From: an uncultured Eubacteriales bacterium | Lineage (GTDB): Bacteria; Bacillota; Clostridia; Oscillospirales; CAG-382 | NCBI GenBank assembly: GCA_900546385.1 | Contig: URCT01000004.1 | Location: 1-44,287, forward strand | Reading direction: 5' to 3' | DNA length: 44,287 bases | Part shown: piece after piece, positions 16,774 through 25,179 of the stretch | Layout: every line of letters begins with the position of its first letter | Position numbering within the stretch: position 1 is the stretch's first letter | The notes under the pieces: model-generated | What the model saw: only the letters and a program-made list of their open reading frames with translations | The model's database searches: none | What the model was told of the DNA's origin: nothing | Position numbers and translations under genes: made by a program

Positions 16774-18966
16774 GTGTTGAAGAAAGTATTCACAGCCGTG
16801 CTATGCGCCTTGCTGTTACTTGGTACAGCCGCGTTTGCAGCCGAGCTCAAGGCAGGCGATGTCGCCTATGTCGTATACGGCGGCAGCGTCAATGTTACCA
16901 AAAAAGCCACCTATTCCGGTGCCATCAGCACGATCGGCAAAGGAACCAGAGTAACGGTTTTGGAGGCATATGTAGTCGGTGAGGACAACCGAAAGTTTCA
17001 TAAAATTGAGCTTTCGGACGGCACGGTCGGCTATGTCCTTGCTTATACCACGGCACGGGAAACAACACCGATTTTGGATGCCGGCGAAGAGGTTGAAAAG
17101 GAGCTAAACAAGCAATGGGCGTCCTCCGATTCGGATAAGTATCAGCACGCCATCGAAATGACCTTCCTGTCCGATTACATTTACGGCGGAAGCAAAACGA
17201 CCGAAGGCACCGAACGGAATTTCTATGCCAAAGTGCCGACCGAATGGGTCAGACACGACCGTCCCGCTTCCCTGCCGCTTGTGGGTATGGCGATTGTGCA
17301 TATCGGCGATGCGGGAAAAATCGGCTCGGTGAAAGCCTCGTTCTATCCCGGAGATCCGCCCATAAACTATCATATCCGCAGACTGGATGAGCTTCGCGCC
17401 ATCGGATATGAGCCGCTGTTTTCGGAACGGACCAGAACCGATGCATTCGCAAACACGGCATTTTATGTGACAACAACCAACGAAATGGAAGTTGTCGCCT
17501 ATAACGAGAAATGGGTCGCCGTATGGAGCGAAGGCGGTGTGGACGAAACGCGCGGCTCGATCAGACAGTGCGGCGAAAAGGATGGCACGGCGTTCACAAG
17601 CTGGAAGCCGGGCGTATATTTCCTTCCGCGGAAGAATTGCTATATTTTGGATATCAACAACCAGGTAGCAACAGCTCCGAAAATTGAAGCGGTCGGCAAG
17701 GCAACCGGTCTTTTAATGGTGAAAACCACACCCGACAATACGGATTATGTAAAATCGGGTGTTATCAAAATCAACCAATCCCTGCAGATCGTCAATGCCG
17801 CGCCGGAGAACGGACATTATCAGATCTACTATAAAAAAGGTCTGTATTATGTTGAAACAAAGTACGTGAATATGCAGCTTGCAAACACCGCCAAACCGAC
17901 CACCCAGTACAAAGCCATCGCAGCCGTCGACTGTGATATTTCCGACGGTTCTTCGGTTGTCGGCGCGGTGAAAAAAGGCGCGGCCATCGATGTTATCGCG
18001 ATGAACTATGACGGCGTCAATTCCAAAATTTGGTTCAACTCAAAGGAATGCTCTATTCCGACAAGCAATCTTAACGAATTCACCAAAACGCTCTCCGCGG
18101 CAGACACAGCCGTGCTCGGCGCGCCGATCGGCGTTCTGTCGGTTGATACGCCTTGGGGCGAATGGGGCGAATTTACCTATTCGGCCGAAGGGCTTGCAAA
18201 GCTGAAAGCGTTCCGTTACGGCTATATCAACGTCGACGAGAATATGATGACGGAATACAGCAAATGGGTTCTCTCCAACAACGGTGATATCAACAAAATA
18301 CATGACCGCGAATGGGTAAACGTCTACGGTATCGAAGAGTATTCGTTTGACCGCGACGCGGATATGTTAGCACTTCCCGACATTGATCCGGCCGATTACG
18401 ACCCTTGGATCATAACAGGGAAAATTTACACGATTTTCTATGACGGCGAGATCCGCTATCTGGTTCACGAGGATGATAAGCACGATGTATTCACCTATTA
18501 TCCCGGAAACGGCTTCAGCAAGCAATCCGTTTCAAAAACGCAGACCGTTTGCCTTGAAGGCCGCCGGTTTAACACGGTTGCCTATAACATCGACGACAAC
18601 AACTACTTTAAGCTCAGAGATATTGCGGAAATCCTTGACGGAACCATTAAGACCTTTGATATCAAGTACGACGGCGCAACCAATTCGATTGATATGTTAA
18701 GCTTTTACGATTACACATCGGTCGGCGGCGAATTAACACCGGGCGACGGCGTCACAAGAACCGCTTATTCCTCCTCGGCGTTTTTAACCTTAGACGGTGT
18801 GCCGATCAAAGCAACCTGCTTTAATATTGAAAACAACAATTATTATAAGCTGCGCGATATCACAAATGCGTTAGATTGCCGCGTTGAGTGGGACGAAAAA
18901 ACGCAGACCATTTGGGTCATTCCGGCAAGAACCGCCTTTGATGATCCGGATGAAATCGTCGGTTAA
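16774..18966 (+). CDS. Secreted protein with SH3-like and stalk domains
   Basis: This 730-aa exported protein starts at GTG with AGGAGG 7 nt upstream. Residues 1-23 form a signal peptide (MLKKVFTAVLCALLLLG core, AFA cleavage site). Residues 25-95 look like a bacterial SH3 domain. The middle has no recognised fold. The C-terminus (about 590-725) has two copies of a stalk-type motif, YNIDDNNYFKLRDIAEIL and FNIENNNYYKLRDITNAL, as in copper-amine-oxidase N-terminal-like domains. It probably works in the cell envelope. The very strong promoter suggests an abundant product. No enzymatic residues are evident. Confidence 0.82.
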   Translation: MLKKVFTAVLCALLLLGTAAFAAELKAGDVAYVVYGGSVNVTKKATYSGAISTIGKGTRVTVLEAYVVGEDNRKFHKIELSDGTVGYVLAYTTARETTPILDAGEEVEKELNKQWASSDSDKYQHAIEMTFLSDYIYGGSKTTEGTERNFYAKVPTEWVRHDRPASLPLVGMAIVHIGDAGKIGSVKASFYPGDPPINYHIRRLDELRAIGYEPLFSERTRTDAFANTAFYVTTTNEMEVVAYNEKWVAVWSEGGVDETRGSIRQCGEKDGTAFTSWKPGVYFLPRKNCYILDINNQVATAPKIEAVGKATGLLMVKTTPDNTDYVKSGVIKINQSLQIVNAAPENGHYQIYYKKGLYYVETKYVNMQLANTAKPTTQYKAIAAVDCDISDGSSVVGAVKKGAAIDVIAMNYDGVNSKIWFNSKECSIPTSNLNEFTKTLSAADTAVLGAPIGVLSVDTPWGEWGEFTYSAEGLAKLKAFRYGYINVDENMMTEYSKWVLSNNGDINKIHDREWVNVYGIEEYSFDRDADMLALPDIDPADYDPWIITGKIYTIFYDGEIRYLVHEDDKHDVFTYYPGNGFSKQSVSKTQTVCLEGRRFNTVAYNIDDNNYFKLRDIAEILDGTIKTFDIKYDGATNSIDMLSFYDYTSVGGELTPGDGVTRTAYSSSAFLTLDGVPIKATCFNIENNNYYKLRDITNALDCRVEWDEKTQTIWVIPARTAFDDPDEIVG

Positions 18967-19023
18967 CCGAACACAAATCTGACGGCGCGTTTTGCGCGCT
19001 TCGTAAACAAAATCCGCAAAACA

Positions 19024-19056
19024 AAAAAGCTGTGTGAAAAATTCGCACAGCTTTTT
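19024..19056. terminator. Bidirectional terminator between the stalk-domain gene and mrp
   Basis: AAAAAGCTGTG and CACAGCTTTTT form an 11-bp perfect stem, usable from both convergent genes. Confidence 0.88.
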
Positions 19057-19066
19057 GATTTTGATT

Positions 19067-19897
19067 TTACAGCAATTTTTCGAGCTTATCGGTCACACCG
19101 TCAAGCACGGTGACCGACGCCTTTTCGATCTCACCGGCATCGCATAACGACGCAAGTCTCGGATCGAACGGCATTTGGGCAAGCAACTCCAGTCCCTGCT
19201 CCTTCGCCGTTTCGGCGGTCTTGCTCTGACCGAAAATTTCAATGCGCTTGCCGCAGTCGGGACATACGACATAGCTCATGTTTTCCACAAGTCCCAAAAT
19301 CGGGATATTCATCTTTTTCGCCATATTGACGGCCTTGCTGACCACAAGTGAAACAAGCTCTTGGGGACTTGTCACGATGACAATGCCGTCGAGCGGAATC
19401 GACTGGAACACGGTAAGCGGCACATCGCCCGTTCCCGGAGGCATATCCACGAACATAAAGTCCACATCCTCCCAAACAGTGTCCGTCCAAAACTGCTTGA
19501 CCGCACCGGCAATGACCGGGCCGCGCCAAATGACCGGCGTGTCTTCGGTTTCAAGAAGCAGATTGGCCGACACGATCTTGGTGCCGCCGTGGGACACCAT
19601 CGGCAACATCAAGCCGTCGTAGCCGGAAAGTCTGCCATGCAGGCCGAACGCCTTCGGAATGGAAGGGCCGGTGATATCCGCGTCCAAAATCGCCGTATGG
19701 AAGCCTTTGCGCGCCATCAACACGGCAAGCAAGGAGGTGACCATGGATTTGCCCACGCCGCCTTTGCCGCTGACAACACCGATGACTTTTTTCACCGAGC
19801 TGTTTTCGTTTAACGGTTCAAGCATACTCTCCGGCTTCTCGCGCGACGAACAGGCCGCCGAGCAAGTGCCGCAGTCATGCGTGCATTCTTCTGCCAT
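19067..19897 (-). CDS. mrp: Mrp/NBP35-family iron-sulfur carrier ATPase
   Basis: This 276-aa P-loop ATPase of the Mrp/ApbC family carries and delivers Fe-S clusters in the cytosol. It has an N-terminal Cys segment (CTHDCGTCSAAC), the deviant Walker A SGKGGVGKS, the family segment FVDMPPGTGDVPLT, and a C-terminal CXXC in VVCPDCGKRIEIFG that binds the bridging cluster. AAAGG overlaps a first in-frame ATG at 19906, so the second ATG (19897, MAEECTH) is the better start. It is probably monocistronic, ending at a strong shared terminator. Confidence 0.92.
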   Translation of the reverse strand: MAEECTHDCGTCSAACSSREKPESMLEPLNENSSVKKVIGVVSGKGGVGKSMVTSLLAVLMARKGFHTAILDADITGPSIPKAFGLHGRLSGYDGLMLPMVSHGGTKIVSANLLLETEDTPVIWRGPVIAGAVKQFWTDTVWEDVDFMFVDMPPGTGDVPLTVFQSIPLDGIVIVTSPQELVSLVVSKAVNMAKKMNIPILGLVENMSYVVCPDCGKRIEIFGQSKTAETAKEQGLELLAQMPFDPRLASLCDAGEIEKASVTVLDGVTDKLEKLL

Positions 19898-19919
19898 TTT
19901 CTTCATCCTTTCAAAGAAA

Positions 19920-19931
19920 CACCTTTCGGTG
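19920..19931 (-). terminator. Weak hairpin after the GH89-like gene
   Basis: On the minus strand CACC-GAAA-GGTG, with a GNRA-type loop, is followed by TTTCTTT. The stem has only 4 bp of strong pairing, so termination is doubtful. Confidence 0.3.
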
Positions 19932-19971
19932 AGTTTTTTACTTTTCTAAAAAGAAACAAACATGTGCTTCT

Positions 19972-22263
19972 CTACAGAATCTTTTGCGCTTTCTCAATTT
20001 CGGTCACAATGCGACGCAGCACTTCCGGAAGACTGCTTTCTGCCTTTTTTTGCATATCGGAAAGCGGCGTTTGCATAAATTCGCGGCAAATATCCGCCGA
20101 AATCCGGCGAAGCTCTGCTTGCTCATACGGTTTTTGAAGCCAGTCAAAGACAGCCTCGCCTTCTTTTTGAAATACGCTGTCTATCAGCTCCACAGCATAT
20201 TGTCGACAATAGTTGTTAAGAATATTCTCTTTCAGTGTTCTCTCAAAATCCGGATTAACGGGTGCTGTTTCCCGTAATTGTAAAAGCGTTTCGTAAACGG
20301 AGAAATCCTTTGTATGCCGTAAAAGCTCGGACAGCAGTGCTGTCAATCGCTGGTAAACGATTCGAATCTCTTCCGTTTCTGCCGGCATTCCGAAGCGGAA
20401 AAAGGCTTTTGCCAACAGGTAATTCAAGAAGCGGCCGCAAACGGTGCGCGCAATGTCGATGGTATCGCGGCGAATGAATTTGTCCTCTGTTTCGGCATTG
20501 ATTGCCGCAAGTGAGTTCAAAACCTCGGATAATGACTCAATCTGCTGTTTGGCTTTTTTGACTGCCTTTTCGTAGTATTCCAAAACCGGTTTTTGTTGGC
20601 TGTCGCTCCCTATCACAAAATACACCGGCTTTGTAAAAATATCACTGTGAGTGAACCAATAATTATCGGTGGCAAAGCGTTCGTTCGGCTTGTTGACGGC
20701 GGTATAACCGCCCCATCCGGACAGCTTCAAAAACGGTAAAAAGCTCTGCCAGCACCGGTTCATCCGTTCGCCGAACACGCCGTATCTGCCGTAACTGTAA
20801 CAAGCTGTCATTTGCTCAACGCTCTGCTCTAACGGATGCCATGCGTTTGTGCAAAGGTATTCCAAAACAAGCGGATCGCTGTGCGAAAGCTCCGGCCACA
20901 GAACCATCCCCCTGCACATCGGATCTTCCGCCGCAATTTTCAGTCGTTCCTCCGTCCGGTCATAATCTCCGCGCAACTCGCTTTCCGCCTCATAGGCATG
21001 AAACAGCCCGAATATCCACGGAAACCGATTGACAATGCCCCAATTCACAAAGCTCTGCTTCTCATCTCTTCCGTCCGATGTGTAATCCAACAGAATGGTA
21101 CGCTCCGGATCCAACTCCGCAATAAATTCGCGAACCTCTTCGGGACGCCACCAACCGACAAAATCCCACGTAGCAAGCATTAAGAGCGAATGGGGATAGA
21201 CCCGGCGCAGTGTTTCGGCAATTCGGCGATAGCACAGCTTTTTCAGCATGAAATTCCGGCGATCCTCTTCATACATCCGTCTTTCGCCAAGTCCGATTGT
21301 GTGAAAAAGAAACGTGTTGCCGTCATATACCTCCGCCATGGTTTTGGTAAGCTGCATATAAGCGTCCATGTTTTCACGAACACGGAAATCAAACACGCGC
21401 CCGGTGGCATATGTATTGTACTGCCTGTCCGCCTGCTCCAAAAAAACAGGTTTTCTTGAAAGGAGAAACTCCTTTGGTGTTCGCGAATACCAATGCGTCA
21501 TTGTCCCGGTATCCGTCATCGACATCAAATCGTTGCGTTCGGCATATTCCATGATTTTTTTTCTTAACGTGCCGCGATACCTTAAACTCCAAAAATCCGA
21601 ACGGTCATCATACCCTTTTTCATCCGTAATCACCCGATACGTTTCGGGATAGGGCACCTCGTCCGGAAAAGTCTTCTGCCAAACATCATCCATGCCAATG
21701 CGGAGCATGAATAAATTCAGCCTTTTCTTCATGAGAAAATCGATTTCCGTTTGCCAGTCCCGCAGCGACCAATGCTCCGCCTGAAACCGTTTTAAGCCCC
21801 GGTGTGCAAAATAACGTATGCCTCGATAGGAAAAGCGGGGAGATTCGCAATCATCCACGCCTTCAAGCACGATTTCTCCGCTGTTCGGTATCACGTCGCC
21901 ATCCCAGAAATAACGGCATCCCATATACTTTTCATAATAGCCGTACACAGCATAGATAGTAGAACGTGCCCGACCGCCTGCCAATATCAGAACCCTTCGC
22001 GTGCCTTTTCGGTAAGTCTTGCACCGGTAGTCGTCCGTACCGTATCGTATTCCCAAATCCGGCACATTCCGGTCAAGCATTTCGTTTAACAGAAAATCAT
22101 TCACCGCGTCCGAGCCAATGATAACCAGATCGCTTTTTCCGTCATCCTCTTCCGAAGCGTTGATTTCGTTTCCTGTGGTAAGGCGGTACATTTTTTTGAA
22201 AGCATCCGCCGCCGTTTCATAGGCCGTACCGCACTTTTTCGGGCAAAGCATGATAATCGACAT
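19972..22263 (-). CDS. GH89-like glycoside hydrolase (alpha-N-acetylglucosaminidase family)
   Basis: This 763-aa protein resembles the NAGLU/GH89 layout. A small N-terminal alpha/beta domain (about 1-125, ending YGYYEKYMGCRYFWDGD) precedes a TIM barrel (about 130-520, with FSYRGIRYFAH, WQTEIDFLMKKRLNLFML and NRFPWIFGLFHAYE) and a helical C-terminal domain (550-763). By eye, the acid/base Glu of NAGLU (DTFNEMQ) lines up with HTIGLGERRMY, but the nucleophile region (DLFAES) lines up with LLDYTSDG, which has Asp. There is no signal peptide, so it would act on imported sugars. The start is ATG 22263 with AAAGGAG upstream. Similarity is distant and the substrate is unknown. Confidence 0.6.
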   Translation of the reverse strand: MSIIMLCPKKCGTAYETAADAFKKMYRLTTGNEINASEEDDGKSDLVIIGSDAVNDFLLNEMLDRNVPDLGIRYGTDDYRCKTYRKGTRRVLILAGGRARSTIYAVYGYYEKYMGCRYFWDGDVIPNSGEIVLEGVDDCESPRFSYRGIRYFAHRGLKRFQAEHWSLRDWQTEIDFLMKKRLNLFMLRIGMDDVWQKTFPDEVPYPETYRVITDEKGYDDRSDFWSLRYRGTLRKKIMEYAERNDLMSMTDTGTMTHWYSRTPKEFLLSRKPVFLEQADRQYNTYATGRVFDFRVRENMDAYMQLTKTMAEVYDGNTFLFHTIGLGERRMYEEDRRNFMLKKLCYRRIAETLRRVYPHSLLMLATWDFVGWWRPEEVREFIAELDPERTILLDYTSDGRDEKQSFVNWGIVNRFPWIFGLFHAYEAESELRGDYDRTEERLKIAAEDPMCRGMVLWPELSHSDPLVLEYLCTNAWHPLEQSVEQMTACYSYGRYGVFGERMNRCWQSFLPFLKLSGWGGYTAVNKPNERFATDNYWFTHSDIFTKPVYFVIGSDSQQKPVLEYYEKAVKKAKQQIESLSEVLNSLAAINAETEDKFIRRDTIDIARTVCGRFLNYLLAKAFFRFGMPAETEEIRIVYQRLTALLSELLRHTKDFSVYETLLQLRETAPVNPDFERTLKENILNNYCRQYAVELIDSVFQKEGEAVFDWLQKPYEQAELRRISADICREFMQTPLSDMQKKAESSLPEVLRRIVTEIEKAQKIL

Positions 22264-22278
22264 TTGCAATTCACTCCT

Positions 22279-22311
22279 TTTGTATAGCTGCATAGTTTGT
22301 ATAGCTGCATA
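22279..22311. repeat. Two tandem 16-bp direct repeats, candidate operator
   Basis: TTTGTATAGCTGCATA occurs at 22279-22294 and 22296-22311, a 17-bp period. The pair lies between the GH89-like start codon and a TATACT on the minus strand (22315-22320), and near the divergent AraC gene. AraC proteins often bind direct repeats, so this may be its site, but the spacing differs from the common 21 bp. Confidence 0.5.
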
Positions 22312-22384
22312 AACAGTATACCTCTTTAAGGCATGAATTACCATCGAATTTTTCTTTCAAAACATACAAATTTCGAAACAACGC

Positions 22385-22413
22385 TTGACACGGAAGCAAA
22401 AATGTTATATCCT
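22385..22413 (+). promoter_or_regulatory. Candidate promoter of the AraC-family gene
   Basis: TTGACA (22385-22390) is perfect. The 17-bp-spaced -10 is the weak TATCCT (22408-22413); TTATAT is nearby but only 14 bp away. The leader to the ATG at 22430 would be very short. Confidence 0.45.
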
Positions 22414-22429
22414 GTTAACGGTGATAAAA

Positions 22430-23209
22430 ATGTTTTTCGATAACCCGAACAATGAGATCCGCATTCTCAGCGTATTCCGCGTTCAACGAGATGAATCACA
22501 CGCGCTGTCCCCGGATAGACCATTTCACTCACTTTCTTTGCGGCGGCACGGCTATGCGGATTTTACCGCAGGAAACCGTGTACGCCGTGTCTCGCCAGGC
22601 GATGTTCTCTATCTTCCGGCACATTTTTCCTTTCGGATCGATGCCGGACAAGAAGACCTTTTTGTCGTTCACTTTGATTTGTTAAACGGCTCCTTTAACG
22701 ATATGGAAGTGTTCTCCGCTTCCGACAGCCGAATGATCCTGCACGGCTTTGAACGTATGTATGATGAATGGCACACAAAAAAGCCGAGCAGTCACTATCT
22801 CTGCCAAGCAGAGCTCTGCAAGCTCCTTGCCTGCATTCTCTCATACAAGCAAACCGAGATAAACGATTTTTCGGAAAACAACTTTGCCGAAACAATCGAG
22901 TACATACATATGCATTTTGCCGACAAAGACCTGAAAGTCGAAACTCTCGCCAAAATTGCCGGCATGAGCGATACATACTACCGGAAGCTGTTTGCGCAAA
23001 AGCACCGAACAACGCCGTTGAAATATATTCATTCTCTCCGGCTTGCTTTGGCAAAGGAGCTGTTAACCTCAGGCTATTACACTGTCACGGAAACAGCGGA
23101 CAAATGCGGCTTCGACTCACAGAATTACTTTTCCGCGGTCATAAAAAGGGCGTTCGGGAAAACTCCGTCGGAGCTCAAAACGCTTCAGACTCCGCACAAA
23201 ACCGTTTGA
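22430..23209 (+). CDS. AraC-family transcriptional regulator
   Basis: This 259-aa regulator has an N-terminal cupin-like sensor domain (about 1-135, including the LPAHFSFRIDAGQEDLFVVHF strand region) and a C-terminal pair of helix-turn-helix motifs. The first is LKVETLAKIAGMSDTYYRKLF and the second TVTETADKCGFDSQNYFSAVI, ending in the typical FGKTPSE. It is divergent from the GH89-like gene and probably controls it in response to a sugar. The frame opens at TTG 22385, but that is the promoter -35; ATG 22430, just after GGTGAT, is preferred. Confidence 0.9.
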   Translation: MFFDNPNNEIRILSVFRVQRDESHALSPDRPFHSLSLRRHGYADFTAGNRVRRVSPGDVLYLPAHFSFRIDAGQEDLFVVHFDLLNGSFNDMEVFSASDSRMILHGFERMYDEWHTKKPSSHYLCQAELCKLLACILSYKQTEINDFSENNFAETIEYIHMHFADKDLKVETLAKIAGMSDTYYRKLFAQKHRTTPLKYIHSLRLALAKELLTSGYYTVTETADKCGFDSQNYFSAVIKRAFGKTPSELKTLQTPHKTV

Positions 23210-23214
23210 CGGAG

Positions 23215-23246
23215 AAAAACCGCCGCAAACCTTGCGGCGGTTTTTT
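23215..23246. terminator. Bidirectional terminator between araC-type and CD1247-type genes
   Basis: AAAAACCGCCGCAA pairs with TTGCGGCGGTTTTT around ACC, a 14-bp perfect stem with T-runs on both strands. It serves two convergent genes. Confidence 0.92.
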
Positions 23247-23262
23247 GTATCATTTCTTACGA

Positions 23263-23574
23263 TTATTCCTCTTCGGGAAGCTCGCCGCAGCAAGAACCGT
23301 CGCACAGCTCTTCGTCGCCGTCTTCGTAATCGTCATAATCGTCTTCGTCGAAATCACCGTAGATTTCGCGTTCGACTTCGCCGAGATCCTCATCCAGCTC
23401 ATCGGCATAATCATATAACGTTTCCACATCTTCGTCAAGACCGGCAATTTCGTCTGCCATATCGTCGAGAATATCGACGATGGCGGCAATCAACTTGCCT
23501 TCCTTGGAATGGGTGTCATACTCCATGCCTTCCATAAGGCCTTTGAGATGGGATACTTTTTCCTTGATTTCCAT
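23263..23574 (-). CDS. CD1247-type acidic small protein
   Basis: This 103-aa protein begins with the CD1247 N-terminal domain pattern (KEKVSHLKGLMEGMEYD, then SKEGKLIAAIVDILDDMA), a likely helical hairpin. It ends in a very acidic tail, with runs of Asp/Glu/Tyr and the short Cys cluster ELCDGSCCGE that could bind a metal. AAAGGAGC precedes the ATG. It lies directly downstream of efp, an arrangement common in Clostridia. The function is unknown. Confidence 0.82.
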   Translation of the reverse strand: MEIKEKVSHLKGLMEGMEYDTHSKEGKLIAAIVDILDDMADEIAGLDEDVETLYDYADELDEDLGEVEREIYGDFDEDDYDDYEDGDEELCDGSCCGELPEEE

Positions 23575-23619
23575 AATAAAGCTCCTTTCACCGCAGATTT
23601 CTGCGATTTTAACGGATGT

Positions 23620-24177
23620 TTAGGCTCTTTCGAGATATTCGCCGGTACGGGTGTCGATCTTGAGCACGTCGCCGATATCGATAAAGAGCGGAACCTTGAT
23701 GGAAGCACCGGTTTCGAGAGTTGCGGGCTTGGAAGCACCGGTAGCGGTGTCGCCCTTGAAGCCGGGTTCGGTCTCGGTCACTTTGAGTTCCACGAACATC
23801 GGCGGTTCAACGCCGAACACATTGCCCTTGTAGGACATGATCTTGCACATCATTTCCTCTTTGACAAAACGGAAGTTGTCGCCGAGCTTGGATTTGTCGA
23901 TCGGAAGCTGTTCGTAGGAATCCATATCCATGAAGTAGTAAAGCTCGCCGTCGTTGTAGAGATACTGCATTTCTTTTCTTTCAACGAGAGCAACCGGATA
24001 TTTGTCGGTCGGGTTAAAGGTCTTTTCAACCACTGCACCGGAAATGACGTTGCGCAGCTTCGTTCTTACGAAAGCCGCACCTTTGCCGGGCTTTACGTGC
24101 TGAAATTCGATGATCTGCATAACACTGCCGTCCATATCGAACGTAATGCCGTTTCTGAATTCGCCTGCTGTAACCAT
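23620..24177 (-). CDS. efp: Translation elongation factor P
   Basis: This 185-aa, three-domain EF-P rescues ribosomes stalled at polyproline stretches. The tip loop HVKPGKGAAF places the functional lysine at residue 32. The C-terminal OB domain carries the family end pattern TGASIKVPLFIDIGDVLKID followed by TRTGEYLERA. GGAGGATC lies 7-8 nt before the ATG and a strong promoter lies 46 bp upstream. It is followed by the CD1247-type gene. Whether lysine 32 is modified cannot be told; no epmA/epmB- or ymfI-like gene is in the window. Confidence 0.97.
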   Translation of the reverse strand: MVTAGEFRNGITFDMDGSVMQIIEFQHVKPGKGAAFVRTKLRNVISGAVVEKTFNPTDKYPVALVERKEMQYLYNDGELYYFMDMDSYEQLPIDKSKLGDNFRFVKEEMMCKIMSYKGNVFGVEPPMFVELKVTETEPGFKGDTATGASKPATLETGASIKVPLFIDIGDVLKIDTRTGEYLERA

Positions 24178-24222
24178 GAGTTAGATCCTCCATAAATTAA
24201 ATACGCAAAAATTTACAAATGT

Positions 24223-24251
24223 ATTATACCACAAAGAAAGCCGTAATGCAA
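24223..24251 (-). promoter_or_regulatory. Promoter of efp
   Basis: On the minus strand TTGCAT (24246-24251) is followed after 17 bp by a perfect TATAAT (24223-24228) with an extended TGG just before it. Confidence 0.78.
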
Positions 24252-24297
24252 TAGTTTTTTTGAATTTTTCCAGGCTTAGGCGTTATTTTTCGCACGT

Positions 24298-25161
24298 TTA
24301 CGCCTGCAGCCGCTCATATGCGCGTTTCATGGCAAGCGCATCCTCCGCTTGTGTGCCGTCCGATTCGCAAATAATGGTCGGCTTCACGCCGAGCGACACG
24401 ATCGCCTCCATAAGCGGCTCAAATTCCGGACCGAAAACCGTGTCTTCAAAGGTCAGATGCCGCTTTTCGCCGCCTGTCGTATACTCGATTTTCGAAAAAT
24501 GGCAATGCAGCTGTTCGGCGGCTTCGGGCGCTTTTTCGGCCGCAATGCGGTCAAACACACGCTTATAGTCGTCAGCCGTGTTGAAAACGCCGCCTCTTTC
24601 ACGTGCGTTCATATGGCCGAAATCCACCACCGGAACGACGGTTTCATCCACCTTGCAGAGCGTGAGCACCTCATCGAGCGTGCCGAGCTGCCCGACCTTG
24701 CCCATGGTTTCGATGCCGAGCTTAAAGCCGTACAAACCGGCCTTCTGCAATTCTTCGAGCGCGTGTCTCAACGCGTCGGCGGCATATTCGGTGGCAAGCG
24801 CCCGGTCGAGCTTCGCGCAAGACCCGGCGTGGATGACCATGGTTTCGCCGCCCATGAGCTTCAACGCCTTGGCACTGTCGAGAATGTAGCGCGCGCTGCC
24901 GATGCGTTTGGCCTCCTCCACCGAGGAAAGCGAGATGAAATACGGCGCGTGGATCGACAGGGCGATGCCGGCACTTTTAGCCGCTTCGCCGAGTTTTTCG
25001 AAGGTTTCGTCGGACGCATTCACGCCGCGGCCGGCCTCGTATTCATAGGCATCAAGACCAAACGCTTTGACCCATGCGGGTGCCTGCAGCGTGCTTTTTT
25101 TGCCGTCCTTATAAAAGCTGTCGGCGTTGCCGCCGGGACCGAATTTGGGAAAATCGGACAT
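24298..25161 (-). CDS. Endonuclease IV-like TIM-barrel protein
   Basis: This 287-aa protein has the xylose isomerase-like TIM-barrel fold of the endonuclease IV (Nfo) family, which cuts abasic sites using three metal ions. Metal-ligand-like segments are LSIHAPYFISLSS, MVIHAGSC, KLGIETMG, PVVDFGHMNAR, QLHCHFSKIEY and IICESDG. Their order (His, His, Glu, Asp-His, His, Glu) fits Nfo. It is close to the usual length. Some Clostridia have paralogues of unclear activity, so repair function is probable rather than certain. AAGGAG precedes the ATG by 7 nt. It is probably co-transcribed with yqeG, 18 bp upstream. Confidence 0.82.
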   Translation of the reverse strand: MSDFPKFGPGGNADSFYKDGKKSTLQAPAWVKAFGLDAYEYEAGRGVNASDETFEKLGEAAKSAGIALSIHAPYFISLSSVEEAKRIGSARYILDSAKALKLMGGETMVIHAGSCAKLDRALATEYAADALRHALEELQKAGLYGFKLGIETMGKVGQLGTLDEVLTLCKVDETVVPVVDFGHMNARERGGVFNTADDYKRVFDRIAAEKAPEAAEQLHCHFSKIEYTTGGEKRHLTFEDTVFGPEFEPLMEAIVSLGVKPTIICESDGTQAEDALAMKRAYERLQA

Positions 25162-25179
25162 TGTCGTTCTCCTTTTTTG

